From contig NZ_AUGE01000002.1 in the NCBI RefSeq assembly GCF_000426865.1, positions 186,001 to 250,000 on the forward strand: a stretch of 64,000 nt of DNA, written 5' to 3'. Made by a program: the position numbers and the translations under genes. Shown here one piece after another: positions 1 to 8,368 of this stretch. Below the pieces are notes generated by a model. That model was given only the letters and a program-made list of their open reading frames with translations. It ran no database searches and had not been told where the DNA came from. The stretch is from Citrifermentans bremense R1 (lineage in GTDB: Bacteria > Desulfobacterota > Desulfuromonadia > Geobacterales > Geobacteraceae). Position 1 is the stretch's first letter. Each line of letters starts with the position of its first letter.

Positions 1-85
1 GCACCGCCTCTATCCGGAGGCGATCCGGCTCTTCACCGAGGGGCTCCTCGAGGTCAGCGGTCGCGTAGTCAGCGTCGGCGCCTGA
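1..85 (+). CDS. purN: Phosphoribosylglycinamide formyltransferase, C-terminal end (partial)
   Basis: Only the last 27 codons are in the window, read from base 2 to the TGA at 83-85. The peptide HRLYPEAIRLFTEG is typical of the PurN C-terminus, where the family carries an EHRIYP-type motif. PurN transfers a formyl group from 10-formyl-THF to GAR in purine synthesis. A strong terminator follows 26 bases later. The call rests on a short stretch, so the identity is likely rather than certain. Confidence 0.75.
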   Translation, partial: HRLYPEAIRLFTEGLLEVSGRVVSVGA

Positions 86-110
86 TTCTCCGACAACTTC
101 GCCTGAAACG

Positions 111-144
111 AAATCCCCCTCGGTAGCCGAGGGGGATTTTTTTT
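111..144 (+). terminator. Rho-independent terminator after purN
   Basis: The stem CCCCCTCGG / CCGAGGGGG with a TAGC loop is followed by a run of nine T. It lies 26 bases after the purN stop. Confidence 0.9.
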
Positions 145-199
145 ATGCCTTAAACCTGCTGATTGTTTTTCCCTAAGCCGGCACCGGGGCCGACGCCGA

Positions 200-502
200 T
201 TACCTGCTGGCGGAGCCGCCGCTGTAGCGCTCAGAGAGTCCCTGGTCCAGCGAGTAGAGCCAGGCGAGGAGCTCGGCCACCGCCTGGTACAACTCGGGGG
301 GAATCTCGCTGTCCAGGTCGACCTGCATCAATAGGCTCACCAGCTCGGGCGCCTGGTGCACGTAGACGCCGTGCTCCTGCGCCAGCGAGACGATCGCCTC
401 GGCGGTGACGCCGCTTCCCTTTGCCACCACCCTTGGGGCGCCGTCTTCGCCGCTGTAGGCCATGGCCACGGCGCGCTTCATTTCGCTGGGACGCTTAGCC
501 AT
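200..502 (-). CDS. FlhB C-terminal domain-like protein (FhlB/YlqH type)
   Basis: This 100-residue protein matches only the cytoplasmic C-terminal domain of the flagellar export switch protein FlhB; the membrane part is absent. The central region (about residues 20-85) has the family pattern VVAKGSGVTAEAI...AQEHGVYVHQAPELVSLL...IPPELYQAVAELLAWLY. The NPTH autocleavage motif of true FlhB is not present. Its start overlaps the end of the upstream FliK-like gene by 8 bases, so the two are probably translationally coupled. Such stand-alone FlhB-C proteins occur beside FliK-like genes in several bacteria and are thought to act in export-substrate switching. That role is inferred here, since no other flagellar gene is in the window. 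Confidence 0.8.
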   Translation of the reverse strand: MAKRPSEMKRAVAMAYSGEDGAPRVVAKGSGVTAEAIVSLAQEHGVYVHQAPELVSLLMQVDLDSEIPPELYQAVAELLAWLYSLDQGLSERYSGGSASR

Positions 503-1445
503 CTTTAGCCGCCAATCTGGTCAGGTGCAGCCCGCACGAGGAAAGCCTCGTCCGCAGCTCCGCGCTCTGATCTCGCATCAGGTCGGAGGCGCCGGGGCTG
601 CCGCAGACGCAGTCGATGGAGATCCCTTCGGCCGAAAAGCGCAGCGTCGCCTCCACCCCCCCCAGCCGCGGCAGGTCTAGCGACACCGTAGCCTCGACCC
701 CCTGCTCCCACTTCTCGTCGTCCCCCTCGCGGATGGCGAGCTCCATCTCCTGGCCGGGCCAGGCCTCTCCGCGCCAGGCCAGCACCCCTGAGTTCAAAAG
801 CAGCAGTTGCTCTTTTATCAGCGGCAGCGTGCGGCTGTCGGCGAAACCGGCAGCAGAGCTCTCCTTCCCTCCCCCCTCATCTCCCTCCCCCTCGGCAGCA
901 ACACGGGAAAGCCTCCCCTGCGGTTCTTTCAAGAGCTCCTTCAACTGCAGCGTGCCGCCGGCCCATTGGGCCAAATGGGACTCGTAGAAGAGCCCCGACT
1001 GGGTGAGCGCGCTCTTCAGCCTCCCCGCCAGTTGGGCAGAGGCCTGCTCCGGGGATTCCAGCAGAGGCTCCTGGGGAGCCTGCAGCGACGGTGCGTTCTT
1101 CACCACGTCTGCCAGCCACTTCCCCATCGAGCTAAGCTTCACCGACTCCCCTACCTCCGGCCGCATCACCTGGAAGGTGATGCGCGGGTCGGCGGTGAGA
1201 AAGGTAAGCTCCAAGGTCTCGCCGGGCGCCACGTTCAGGGGTATCTCAAGGTGGTACAGTTCGCCCGCCACGCGCGCAAGGTAGAGGCTGTTAGGAAGGT
1301 TGGAGATGATCTCGGCCTTAACCTGCTGCCCGGGGTTCAGCTGCAGCAGTTGGCTCGCGCGCTGCTGCACCTCCACAACGGGGGTGACCGCGGTCTTGGC
1401 GAGGATGGGAAGAACCTGCTTCTGGCTTTCGTCGTTGATGAACAT
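495..1445 (-). CDS. Flagellar hook-length control protein FliK-like
   Basis: The protein has 316 residues from the chosen ATG (MFINDESQKQ). An in-frame ATG 20 codons upstream (1505) has no ribosome site, whereas AGGA lies 7 bases before 1445. The N-terminal half looks like a small beta-rich domain (PGQQVKAEIISNLPNSLYLARVAGELYHLEIP). The C-terminal third (about 200-310) has the FliK/Flg_hook pattern with LDLPRLGGVEATLRFSAEGISIDC. FliK secretes itself and measures hook length before the FlhB switch. Pairing with a downstream FlhB-C-like gene supports that theme. Sequence in this family is poorly conserved, so the function is a family-level call. Confidence 0.65.
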   Translation of the reverse strand: MFINDESQKQVLPILAKTAVTPVVEVQQRASQLLQLNPGQQVKAEIISNLPNSLYLARVAGELYHLEIPLNVAPGETLELTFLTADPRITFQVMRPEVGESVKLSSMGKWLADVVKNAPSLQAPQEPLLESPEQASAQLAGRLKSALTQSGLFYESHLAQWAGGTLQLKELLKEPQGRLSRVAAEGEGDEGGGKESSAAGFADSRTLPLIKEQLLLLNSGVLAWRGEAWPGQEMELAIREGDDEKWEQGVEATVSLDLPRLGGVEATLRFSAEGISIDCVCGSPGASDLMRDQSAELRTRLSSCGLHLTRLAAKDG

Positions 1446-1707
1446 GTCCGAATCCTGTGGTGCAGGAGGCGCTGTTTCGGCTGTACGGGAATAGGGGCCG
1501 ACCATCTGCGACGGCTTAAAGGTTCATGTCGGAGCCGGTTGCTCGATTCATAGCACACTCTGCCGGCAATTAGTAGTACAGAAATCCCCTGCTGAGCCGT
1601 ACAGCATTGCTATTTTTTTCACTGAAGCCGCTAAACATATCCGGAACCGCCGCCGATAAGAAAGAAAAGCGAGATTTTCAACCTGTTCTTCAGAGGCAGC
1701 CCCATCG
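1446..1707. other. Divergent intergenic spacer, FliK-like / hybrid kinase
   Basis: No gene is seen here. The stretch should carry promoters for both flanking genes. It contains an exact GCCGATAA box at 1652-1659, described separately. Confidence 0.5.
1632..1659 (+). promoter_or_regulatory. Possible sigma-28 (FliA)-like promoter before the hybrid kinase
   Basis: TAAA at 1632-1635 and an exact GCCGATAA at 1652-1659 resemble the sigma-28 -35/-10 boxes. The gap after TAAA is 16 bases, where the consensus has 15. The kinase start is about 49 bases downstream, and the divergent neighbour is flagellar-like. This is a weak pattern match only. Confidence 0.25.
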
Positions 1708-4029
1708 ATGAAACACGCACTGCGTATCCTGATCGTGGACGATTCCCCCGAAGATGCCGCACTCATCGTGCGTCAACTGCAAGGGGAATTCTCTGTCAGC
1801 TACGAGCGCGTCGAGACCCCTGACGAAATGGAGGCGGCACTGGACAAGGGGGGATGGCACATCGTCATCTCGGACTACGTCATGCCGAAGTTCAGCGGGC
1901 TCGCGGCGCTCAAGCTCCTTCACGACCGGGGAATGGACCTCCCTTTCATCATGGTCTCCGGGCAGATGGGAGAGGTCGCCGCAGTAGAAGCGATGCGCGC
2001 CGGCGCGCATGACTACCTGCTGAAGGACAGGCTCTCCAGGCTGATACCCGCGATCAAGCGCGAATTGAACGACGCCGTGGTGCGTCGCAAGAAGAGGATG
2101 GCAGAAGAGGCCCTCTCGGCGACGGAGGCGCGCTTCCACAGCCTGGTAGAGCAGTCCCTGGTCGGCATATTCATGCTGCAGGACGACATCTTCATCTACG
2201 TGAACCCCAAGTTCGGCGAAATCTTCGCCTACGAGCCGCAACAGCTGATCGAATCGAGATCCCTGCTGGAACTGGTCGCCCCGGAAGATCAGATCAGGGT
2301 GATGACCCGGTTTCTGCGCCCCCTCATGGAGGAAAGCGACAGTCTGCACTTCTTCTTCCGCGGCAAGCGCCGCGACGGGTCCCTCATCGATCTCGAGGTG
2401 AACGGCACCCGGACCCGGGTAAACGGCAGCGCTGCCATCATAGGGACACTGCTTGACATAACCGAGCGCAAACGCGCCGAAGCGGAACTGAGCAAGCTGT
2501 GGCGCGCCGTCGAGCAAAGCCCGGTATCGGTGGTGATTACGGATCTCTTCGGCAGGATCGAGTACGTGAACCCGAAGTTCATCGAGGTTACCGGCTACGC
2601 CGAGGAGGAGCTGATCGGGAAGAACCCGAGCATCCTGAAATCCGGGATGACCGACGCCAAGGTGTACGAAGAACTCTGGTCTACCGTAACCTCAGGACGG
2701 GAGTGGCACGGCGAGCTGCACAACAAGAAAAAGAACGGGGAACTCTTCTGGGAAAACGGGCACATCTCCGCCATCAAGAACTCCGAGGGGCAGATCACCC
2801 ATTTCGTCGGGGTCAAGGAGGACGTAACCGAGAGAAAGCTTGCCATCGACCAGCTGAGGCAGGTACAGAAGATGGAGGCCATAGGCCAGCTGGCAGGCGG
2901 CATCGCCCACGACTTCAACAACCTCCTCACCGTCATCAACGGTTATTCGACGCTCCTGGTGAGATCCCTCGAAAAGGGTTCGTCCACGCACAAGGAAGCG
3001 GAGCAGATCCTGCGTGCCGGCGAGCGTGCCGCCGACCTTACCAGGCAGCTGTTGAGCTTCAGCAGAAAGCAGATCATGGAGCCGAGGGTGCTGGACATCA
3101 ACAGGCAGGTGAGAGCGGTACAGAAGATGCTGGAACGGCTGATCGGGGAGCATATCGGGCTCGTCACCACCCTCTCCGAGGACGCCGGCTTCATCAGAAT
3201 GGACCCGGGGCAGATGGAACAGATCGTCATGAACCTGATCGTCAACGCCCGCGACGCCTCAAAGACCGGCGGGGTGATCACCATGGCCACGGAAAACGTC
3301 GACCTGGACCAGAATTTCTCGCACCTGCACCCGGGGTCGGTTCCCGGAAGCTACGTCAGGCTGAGCGTGGCGGACCAGGGGCAAGGGATGACCGAGGAGG
3401 TGAAGCAGCGTCTCTTCGAGCCCTTCTTCACCACGAAGGAGATGGGTCGCGGCACGGGCCTGGGTCTGGCCACCGTGTACGGCATCGTGAAGCAAAACGG
3501 TGGTTACATCGAGGTGGTCAGCGAACCGGGACAGGGCGCCTGCTTCAACATCTATCTCCCCCGCGCCACGGAGCCCGCCCCCGCGCCGCCTGCGCCGCCT
3601 GTGGACGAAGAGATAGACTCCTCCCACGTCATACTCGTCGTGGAGGACGAACCGGGGGTGCTCAACCTGGTGGTGCACACCTTGCGCATGCGTGGTTTCA
3701 CCGTCTATGAAGCAACGGACCCGGACCAGGGGATCACCCTTTTCGAGAAGCACGCCAATGAGATTGACATGCTCCTCACCGACGTGGTAATGCCGTTTAT
3801 GAGCGGCCCGGCCCTGGCGGAGCTGTTGCTCGCCAAAAAGCCGGAATTGAAGGTGCTGTTCACGTCCGGGCACACCGACGACAGGGCCGGTTTCGAGAAA
3901 ATATTGGAAAAAGGGATGCAGTTCCTGCCCAAACCGTTTGCCAGCGACGCCCTGATCCGAAAGGTAAGGGACACCCTGAACGGAGGCACTGCAAAAACGG
4001 CAGGAGCGATTTCAGGAGGTAGCGATTGA
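1708..4029 (+). CDS. Hybrid sensor histidine kinase, REC-PAS-PAS-HisKA-HATPase-REC
   Basis: This is a cytoplasmic 773-residue phosphorelay kinase with no membrane segments. It has an N-terminal receiver (about 5-125) with phospho-acceptor Asp in SDYVMP and the conserved K of LLKDRL. Two PAS domains follow (about 140-255 and 265-385), the second ending in VGVKEDVTERK. The H-box is [17 protein letters not shown] (near 395) and the ATPase has N-box NLIVNARDA and lids DQGQGM and FFTTK. A second receiver (about 640-760) has Asp in LLTDVVMP. The downstream HD-GYP response regulator overlaps its stop codon and is the likely partner, so the pair would link an unknown cytoplasmic signal to c-di-GMP turnover. 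Confidence 0.92.
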   Translation: MKHALRILIVDDSPEDAALIVRQLQGEFSVSYERVETPDEMEAALDKGGWHIVISDYVMPKFSGLAALKLLHDRGMDLPFIMVSGQMGEVAAVEAMRAGAHDYLLKDRLSRLIPAIKRELNDAVVRRKKRMAEEALSATEARFHSLVEQSLVGIFMLQDDIFIYVNPKFGEIFAYEPQQLIESRSLLELVAPEDQIRVMTRFLRPLMEESDSLHFFFRGKRRDGSLIDLEVNGTRTRVNGSAAIIGTLLDITERKRAEAELSKLWRAVEQSPVSVVITDLFGRIEYVNPKFIEVTGYAEEELIGKNPSILKSGMTDAKVYEELWSTVTSGREWHGELHNKKKNGELFWENGHISAIKNSEGQITHFVGVKEDVTERKLAIDQLRQVQKMEAIGQLAGGIAHDFNNLLTVINGYSTLLVRSLEKGSSTHKEAEQILRAGERAADLTRQLLSFSRKQIMEPRVLDINRQVRAVQKMLERLIGEHIGLVTTLSEDAGFIRMDPGQMEQIVMNLIVNARDASKTGGVITMATENVDLDQNFSHLHPGSVPGSYVRLSVADQGQGMTEEVKQRLFEPFFTTKEMGRGTGLGLATVYGIVKQNGGYIEVVSEPGQGACFNIYLPRATEPAPAPPAPPVDEEIDSSHVILVVEDEPGVLNLVVHTLRMRGFTVYEATDPDQGITLFEKHANEIDMLLTDVVMPFMSGPALAELLLAKKPELKVLFTSGHTDDRAGFEKILEKGMQFLPKPFASDALIRKVRDTLNGGTAKTAGAISGGSD

Positions 4030-5069
4030 AAGGAAACATCTTAATAGCCGATGACGAGGACATGATCAGGGAACTGATCAACATTACCCTGTCAAAGGAA
4101 GGCTTCACCTGCTTTCAGGCCGCAAGCGCCGAGGAGGGGTTGGAGATAATCAACAAGCACAAGCTGGACCTGGCGCTTTTGGACATCATGATGCCGGGCC
4201 GCTCGGGAATCGACCTCTTGAAGGACATCAAGGAGGCCACCCCCGACACCACGGTGCTGATGATAACGGCGATGAACGACATGGACACCGCCCTTTCCTG
4301 CATCCATTACGGCGCCGAGGACTACATCACCAAGCCGTTCAACCTGGACCGGGTGCTCCTCACCGTGAAGAACACCCTGGAAAAACGCAGGCTGGTGCTG
4401 GAGAACAAGGAATACCAGTCAAACCTCGAGCAGAAGGTGCGCGAGCAGACCGAGGTGATCCGCACCGTGATGGGGGAGATCAACCTCGCCTACGAACATA
4501 CACTGGTGGCGCTGATCAGGGCGCTGGACGCCAGGGAAAAGGAAGTGGGATCCCACTCCGAGCGTGTCATGTCCTATGCCAGGCTTTTGGCGAAAGCCGC
4601 CGGGATCAGCGAGGACGAACTGATCATCATAGGCAAAGGGGCGCTGTTGCACGACATCGGAAAGATCGGCGTCTCCGACAATATCCTGTTGAAGCCCGCG
4701 AAGCTGGACGATTCGGAGTGGGAGATCATGCGCCAGCACCCCAGCATCGGCTTCGACATACTGTCCGGCATCCGGTACTTCGCCGGGGCGGCGGAACTGG
4801 TGCTGCACCATCACGAGCGCTGGGACGGGAACGGCTATCCGGGCAACCTGAAAGGGGAAGACATACCGATCAGCGCGCGCATCTTCGCCCTGGTGGACAC
4901 GCTCGACGCCATGACTTCCGACAGGCCCTACCGCAAGGCCTTGACCTTCGAGGCGGTCCTGGACGAAGTAACGCGATGCCGCAGCAAGCAGTTCGATCCC
5001 GGGCTGGTCGATCTGTTCCTAAGCGTCCCCAAGATCGAGTGGGAAAACGCAGCGGGAAAGAGACTGTAA
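4026..5069 (+). CDS. Response regulator with HD-GYP phosphodiesterase output
   Basis: The protein has 347 residues: a receiver (about 3-120, Asp in LLDIMMP, Lys in ITKPF), a helical linker (about 120-155), and an HD-GYP domain (about 160-340). The HD pair is in LLHDIGKIG and the signature is in WDGNGYPGNLKGE, so the catalytic residues for cyclic-di-GMP (or cGAMP) hydrolysis are intact. The start is a TTG preceded by AGGAGG and overlaps the kinase stop (TTGA), which indicates translational coupling. It is probably phosphorylated by the upstream kinase. A bidirectional terminator follows. Confidence 0.93.
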   Translation: MKGNILIADDEDMIRELINITLSKEGFTCFQAASAEEGLEIINKHKLDLALLDIMMPGRSGIDLLKDIKEATPDTTVLMITAMNDMDTALSCIHYGAEDYITKPFNLDRVLLTVKNTLEKRRLVLENKEYQSNLEQKVREQTEVIRTVMGEINLAYEHTLVALIRALDAREKEVGSHSERVMSYARLLAKAAGISEDELIIIGKGALLHDIGKIGVSDNILLKPAKLDDSEWEIMRQHPSIGFDILSGIRYFAGAAELVLHHHERWDGNGYPGNLKGEDIPISARIFALVDTLDAMTSDRPYRKALTFEAVLDEVTRCRSKQFDPGLVDLFLSVPKIEWENAAGKRL

Positions 5070-5099
5070 CGGCCTTCCCTTCTTACCGGGCGCAGTACG

Positions 5100-5146
5100 A
5101 AAAAAGCCGGAGCGAACCCAGTGTAGGGTTCATTCCGGCTTTTCTT
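5100..5146. terminator. Bidirectional terminator between convergent genes
   Basis: A long near-perfect palindrome (AAAAGCCGGA, GAACCC, loop, GGGTTC, TCCGGCTTTT) is flanked by A and T runs. It can serve both the HD-GYP regulator and the NtrC-type gene. Confidence 0.9.
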
Positions 5147-5186
5147 TATCAGGTACCCGCTCTTGCGGCAGTGCTACGGCCAGCTT

Positions 5187-6635
5187 CTAGTCAGCGGCGC
5201 CTATGCGGTAGCGCTCCAGCCTGTCCCTCAGGGTATTGCGGCTGATGCCCAGGAGCTTCGCGGCAAAGACCTGGTTGTTGTTGCTCTTCTCCATGGCCAT
5301 GTGGATCAGGGCCTTCTCCAGCCCCATGTTGACGCTCTCGTAGATCGACCCCTTGTTCTTCTGGCAGATACCGTCGAAGACCGGTTCCAGCATGCTCCAG
5401 AAGACTTCGTAGTAGTCGTCGCCCGCCGCCTCCAGGTCGACCTCCTTGAACCCGGCCTTGGCGGTCAGAAAGGACTCGAAGTCTCCGGGGACCAGGATGT
5501 CGCCGCGGCAAAAGACGGTGGCCGAGTTGATGACATTCTTCAGCTCCCTGATGTTCCCTTCCCACGGGTGGGAAATCAGCATCGCCAGGGTCTCGGGCGC
5601 CACCGCCTTGATGTTCTTGCCGTACTTCTTGGAAAACTTCTTCATGAAGAGGTCGATCAGGAGCGGTATGTCCTCGGCACGGTCCCGCAGCGGCGGCAGA
5701 AAGAAATTCACCACGCGCAGGCGATAGTACAGGTCCATCCGGAAGGTCTTTTCCTTGACGTTGGTGATGAGGCTCCTGTTGGTCGCAGCGATCACCCGGA
5801 CGTCCACCTTGATGGTCTCGTTCCCACCTACCCTCTCGAACTCCTGGTTCTCCAGGACCCGCAGGAACTTTCCCTGGTTCGCCTGGCTCATCTCGCCTAT
5901 CTCGTCCAGGAAAATGGTGCCGCCGTTGCACTGCTCGAACTTCCCGATCCTCCTGGAGTGGGCGTCGGTGAAGGCTCCCTTCTCGTGGCCGAAAAGCTCG
6001 GACTCCAGCAGCGCCTCGGGGAGCGCCGCGCAGTTCACCGCCAGGAAGGGGCGGTTCTTCCTCTTCGAGTTGTTGTAGATGGCGCGCGCCAACAGTTCCT
6101 TCCCGGTTCCGGACTCGCCCTGGATCAGCACGGCCGCGTCGGAATCGGCCACGGTACCCACCATCTTCCAGATCTCGATCATCTCCGGCGAGGAACCTAT
6201 CATCAGGTCCTCGGTGAGATCCTCCTCGACCTGCGGGCGTTCGCGGGTGTAACGGACCTTGCGGCTCAGAAGATTGCACTCCAGGGCCTTCTTCACCGCC
6301 CCCTTTAATTTGGCCATGTCGAAGGGCTTGGTGACGTAGTCGAAGGCGCCGTGCTTCATAGCCTCGATGGCGTTTTGCGTGGTCTTGTAACCGGTGGCCA
6401 TGATGACTGCGAGGCCGGGGTCGATCTTCTTCGCTTCCTTGAGCACCTCTAGGCCCGACTTCTGCGGCAGGCTGATGTCCATGATGGCCACATTGGGACG
6501 ATCCGAAATGACGCGCTTTAGTGCCCCTTCGCTGTCGCTTTCCAACAGCAGCTCGTAATCCTCGCCCGCGAAGACGCTCTTCAGCATGAGCAGGATGTCG
6601 TGATCGTCATCCAATATGAGCAATTTTGCAGTCAT
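5187..6635 (-). CDS. Sigma-54-dependent response regulator, NtrC family
   Basis: The protein has 482 residues: a receiver (about 4-120, Asp in IMDISLP), a AAA+ domain (about 150-385) with Walker A GESGTGKE and Walker B IFLDEIGEM, and a C-terminal Fis-type helix-turn-helix (about 435-478, NNQVFAAKLLGISRNTLRDRL). It should activate RNA polymerase carrying sigma-54. The sigma-54 contact loop reads GAFTDA instead of the canonical GAFTGA; the essential F and T are kept. It converges on the kinase/HD-GYP pair and may take part in the same circuit, but its kinase cannot be named. Confidence 0.93.
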   Translation of the reverse strand: MTAKLLILDDDHDILLMLKSVFAGEDYELLLESDSEGALKRVISDRPNVAIMDISLPQKSGLEVLKEAKKIDPGLAVIMATGYKTTQNAIEAMKHGAFDYVTKPFDMAKLKGAVKKALECNLLSRKVRYTRERPQVEEDLTEDLMIGSSPEMIEIWKMVGTVADSDAAVLIQGESGTGKELLARAIYNNSKRKNRPFLAVNCAALPEALLESELFGHEKGAFTDAHSRRIGKFEQCNGGTIFLDEIGEMSQANQGKFLRVLENQEFERVGGNETIKVDVRVIAATNRSLITNVKEKTFRMDLYYRLRVVNFFLPPLRDRAEDIPLLIDLFMKKFSKKYGKNIKAVAPETLAMLISHPWEGNIRELKNVINSATVFCRGDILVPGDFESFLTAKAGFKEVDLEAAGDDYYEVFWSMLEPVFDGICQKNKGSIYESVNMGLEKALIHMAMEKSNNNQVFAAKLLGISRNTLRDRLERYRIGAAD

Positions 6636-6695
6636 GGCCGTCCCCCGATGGGCTGTTAAACGATCGCTTTAGGATGGAAGTGTCAGGCAGTAACC

Positions 6696-6726
6696 AAAAG
6701 AACCGCCTAAGGTAAGCGGTTCTCTT
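6696..6726 (-). terminator. Hairpin terminator after the acidic 81-residue protein gene
   Basis: The stem AGAACCGC / GCGGTTCT with a 9-base loop is followed on the minus strand by TTTT. It is 30 bases past the stop of the acidic-protein gene, so it most likely ends the fbp transcript. Confidence 0.6.
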
Positions 6727-6755
6727 GTCTACATGATCAATGAACGAGGTTGTTG

Positions 6756-7001
6756 CTACTCATCCTCTTCGTAGTCGTCATCATGTCCGTCAAAGTCTTC
6801 AGCGTCCTCGTCTTCTTCGTCATACTCTTCGGCTACGTAGTGAGAGCGTTCGTCTTCTTCCTTTATAGCCTCGAAGCGTTCCAGGATCGCCGGGTTGGTG
6901 CAGTAGCGGCCGTCCTTGCAGGTACAGGTGTCAAGGTCGCAAAGGTCGAAGAGTTGGATTTCGCTGCAGAGCCTCTTAGTTGCGGGTTGTGTTTCCATCA
7001 T
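6756..7001 (-). CDS. Small acidic protein with N-terminal cysteine cluster (unknown)
   Basis: The protein has 81 residues. The N-terminal half holds five Cys in SEIQLFDLCDLDTCTCKDGRYC-type spacing, with LCSE just before. Residues about 50-81 are nearly all Asp/Glu with Tyr (EEYDEEDEDAEDF). The ribosome site AGAGGT is 3 bases from the first ATG and 6 from a second, so either could start. The gene lies 96 bases downstream of fbp on the same strand, separated by a long inverted repeat. I do not recognise a characterised family. The Cys spacing suggests metal binding, which is inference. Confidence 0.8.
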   Translation of the reverse strand: MMETQPATKRLCSEIQLFDLCDLDTCTCKDGRYCTNPAILERFEAIKEEDERSHYVAEEYDEEDEDAEDFDGHDDDYEEDE

Positions 7002-7034
7002 GTTACCTCTGAGAATTACTAATTAAATACTATC

Positions 7035-7080
7035 GACCTTTCCCGAGACAACTTTAGGAAAAAGTTGCCTCGGGAAGGTC
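7035..7080. repeat. Long imperfect inverted repeat between fbp and the acidic gene
   Basis: Left arm 7035-7055 and right arm 7061-7080 pair over about 20 bp with one bulge and one mismatch (AAAGTTG.CTCGGGAA arms). There is no U-tract on either strand. It could be a weak terminator, a processing site or an mRNA-stabilising hairpin in the fbp transcript. Confidence 0.7.
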
Positions 7081-7097
7081 CATCTTACAACAAAGCT

Positions 7098-8078
7098 CTA
7101 CCCGTTTACAAATGAGCCTTCCATCTTGACCTCTTGCTTGCCGCCGTTGACGAACGCGGTCGCGGTCTTTACGTCTTCCCTGCAGCCGATGTAGATCGGC
7201 GCCCTCTGGTCGAGCGATTCGGGAACGATGTCGAGGATCGGGATGCTGCCGTTGCTGGCGGCGCCGCCGGCATGCTCGATGATGAAAGCCATGGGGTTCA
7301 GTTCGAAAAGGACGCGCAGCTTCCCATTGGGGGAGCCGTTCAGCGCCGGATACATGAAGAGCCCTTTCCCCTTCATCAGGACCTGGTTGATATCGGGAAC
7401 GAAGCCGCCGGAGTAGCGCAGCTTGCATCCTTTCTCCTCCAGGTGGCGGATGAACTTCTCGTCGCCGGCGTTGTACTTGTTCCGCAAGCCCCCGGGGGCG
7501 TAGATGTTCCCTTCCGCAGCCATCTTGACGTTCTCGCGGGTCAGGGTGAACTCCATCAGGTTGTTCATGGTGAACTCGTGCACCCCGTCGCCCACGGTGT
7601 AGACCAGGGAAACCCTCGGTCCGTAGAGGATATACATGGCGGCGACCTGGTTGCGGCCGGGCTGGAGCAGATCGCAGCCGGCGTAGATGGAGACGATGGT
7701 GCCTACCGCAAGGTTCACGTCCACGAGCGACGAGCCGTCAAGCGGATCGTAGGCGACGGAATAGAGGCCGTCTGCGCTGGCCTGGCATTGGTAGATCTCG
7801 TCCATCTCCTCCGAGGCGATGTTGCAGACCACGCCGGAGTGGATCAGGCGCTTGCGCATGATGCGGTCGGAGAGTACGTCGAGCGCGAGTTGCTCCTCGC
7901 CGTACAGGTTGGAGGTACCGGCGACGCCGAGGTCACCGGTGCGTACGGCGTTGATGACGTACTTGCTGGCCTCGGCAATTTCGCACATGAGGTGAACGAG
8001 GTTATCGCAAATGTTCTGGGCACGCAGATGGCGGCGCAGATCTATTTGGAATTTGGACGTACCCGGTGCATTAGACAT
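7098..8078 (-). CDS. fbp: Fructose-1,6-bisphosphatase, class I
   Basis: This 326-residue enzyme removes the 1-phosphate of fructose 1,6-bisphosphate in gluconeogenesis. The metal-site motif YDPLDGSSLVDVN lies near residue 110-125. Substrate-binding stretches NKYNAGDEKF, LRYSGGFVPD and KGKGLFMYPA follow. The length is normal for the family (about 330). The ATG has a strong GGAGGGAG site. The acidic 81-residue gene downstream probably shares the transcript. Together with pfkA and glgP in this window it covers sugar storage and the gluconeogenic switch. Confidence 0.97.
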   Translation of the reverse strand: MSNAPGTSKFQIDLRRHLRAQNICDNLVHLMCEIAEASKYVINAVRTGDLGVAGTSNLYGEEQLALDVLSDRIMRKRLIHSGVVCNIASEEMDEIYQCQASADGLYSVAYDPLDGSSLVDVNLAVGTIVSIYAGCDLLQPGRNQVAAMYILYGPRVSLVYTVGDGVHEFTMNNLMEFTLTRENVKMAAEGNIYAPGGLRNKYNAGDEKFIRHLEEKGCKLRYSGGFVPDINQVLMKGKGLFMYPALNGSPNGKLRVLFELNPMAFIIEHAGGAASNGSIPILDIVPESLDQRAPIYIGCREDVKTATAFVNGGKQEVKMEGSFVNG

Positions 8079-8101
8079 GGCTCCCTCCAGATTAAATTAA
8101 A

Positions 8102-8131
8102 ATTATTTTACGGCCACGTAGAGTATGTCAA
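8102..8131 (-). promoter_or_regulatory. Predicted sigma-70 promoter of fbp
   Basis: On the minus strand TTGACA (8131-8126) is followed after 18 bases by AATAAT (8107-8102). The fbp start is about 24 bases further, so the 5' leader would be very short. Confidence 0.45.
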
Positions 8132-8290
8132 ATACCCGTATAAATCAAGGAAAAAATGGCCGGACCGCGAGGCAGAGCAAGCGCTTAAGTCAGCATTAAA
8201 CAAAGGAATCTGTGGCGATGCCGTCTACATTTTTCTCTGCTTCAACCAAACCGGCGGCTATGAGAGAAACAGCGCCAGCTCCGTGACCGT

Positions 8291-8350
8291 CCCCCCCCCT
8301 CACCCGCCCTTCCGGCACCCTCGCCCTCTGGGAGAGGGGCGGGGGTGAGG
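8291..8350. repeat. REP-like GC-rich palindromic element
   Basis: CCCCTCACCCG is followed by CACCCTCGCCCTCTGGGAGAG and then GGGGCGGGGGTGAGG. The ends pair as CCTCACCC(C) / GGGGTGAGG. Elements of this CCCTC/GAGGG composition are common between Geobacter-group genes. Confidence 0.55.
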
Positions 8351-8368
8351 TAGGTTCGCACCAGGAAA

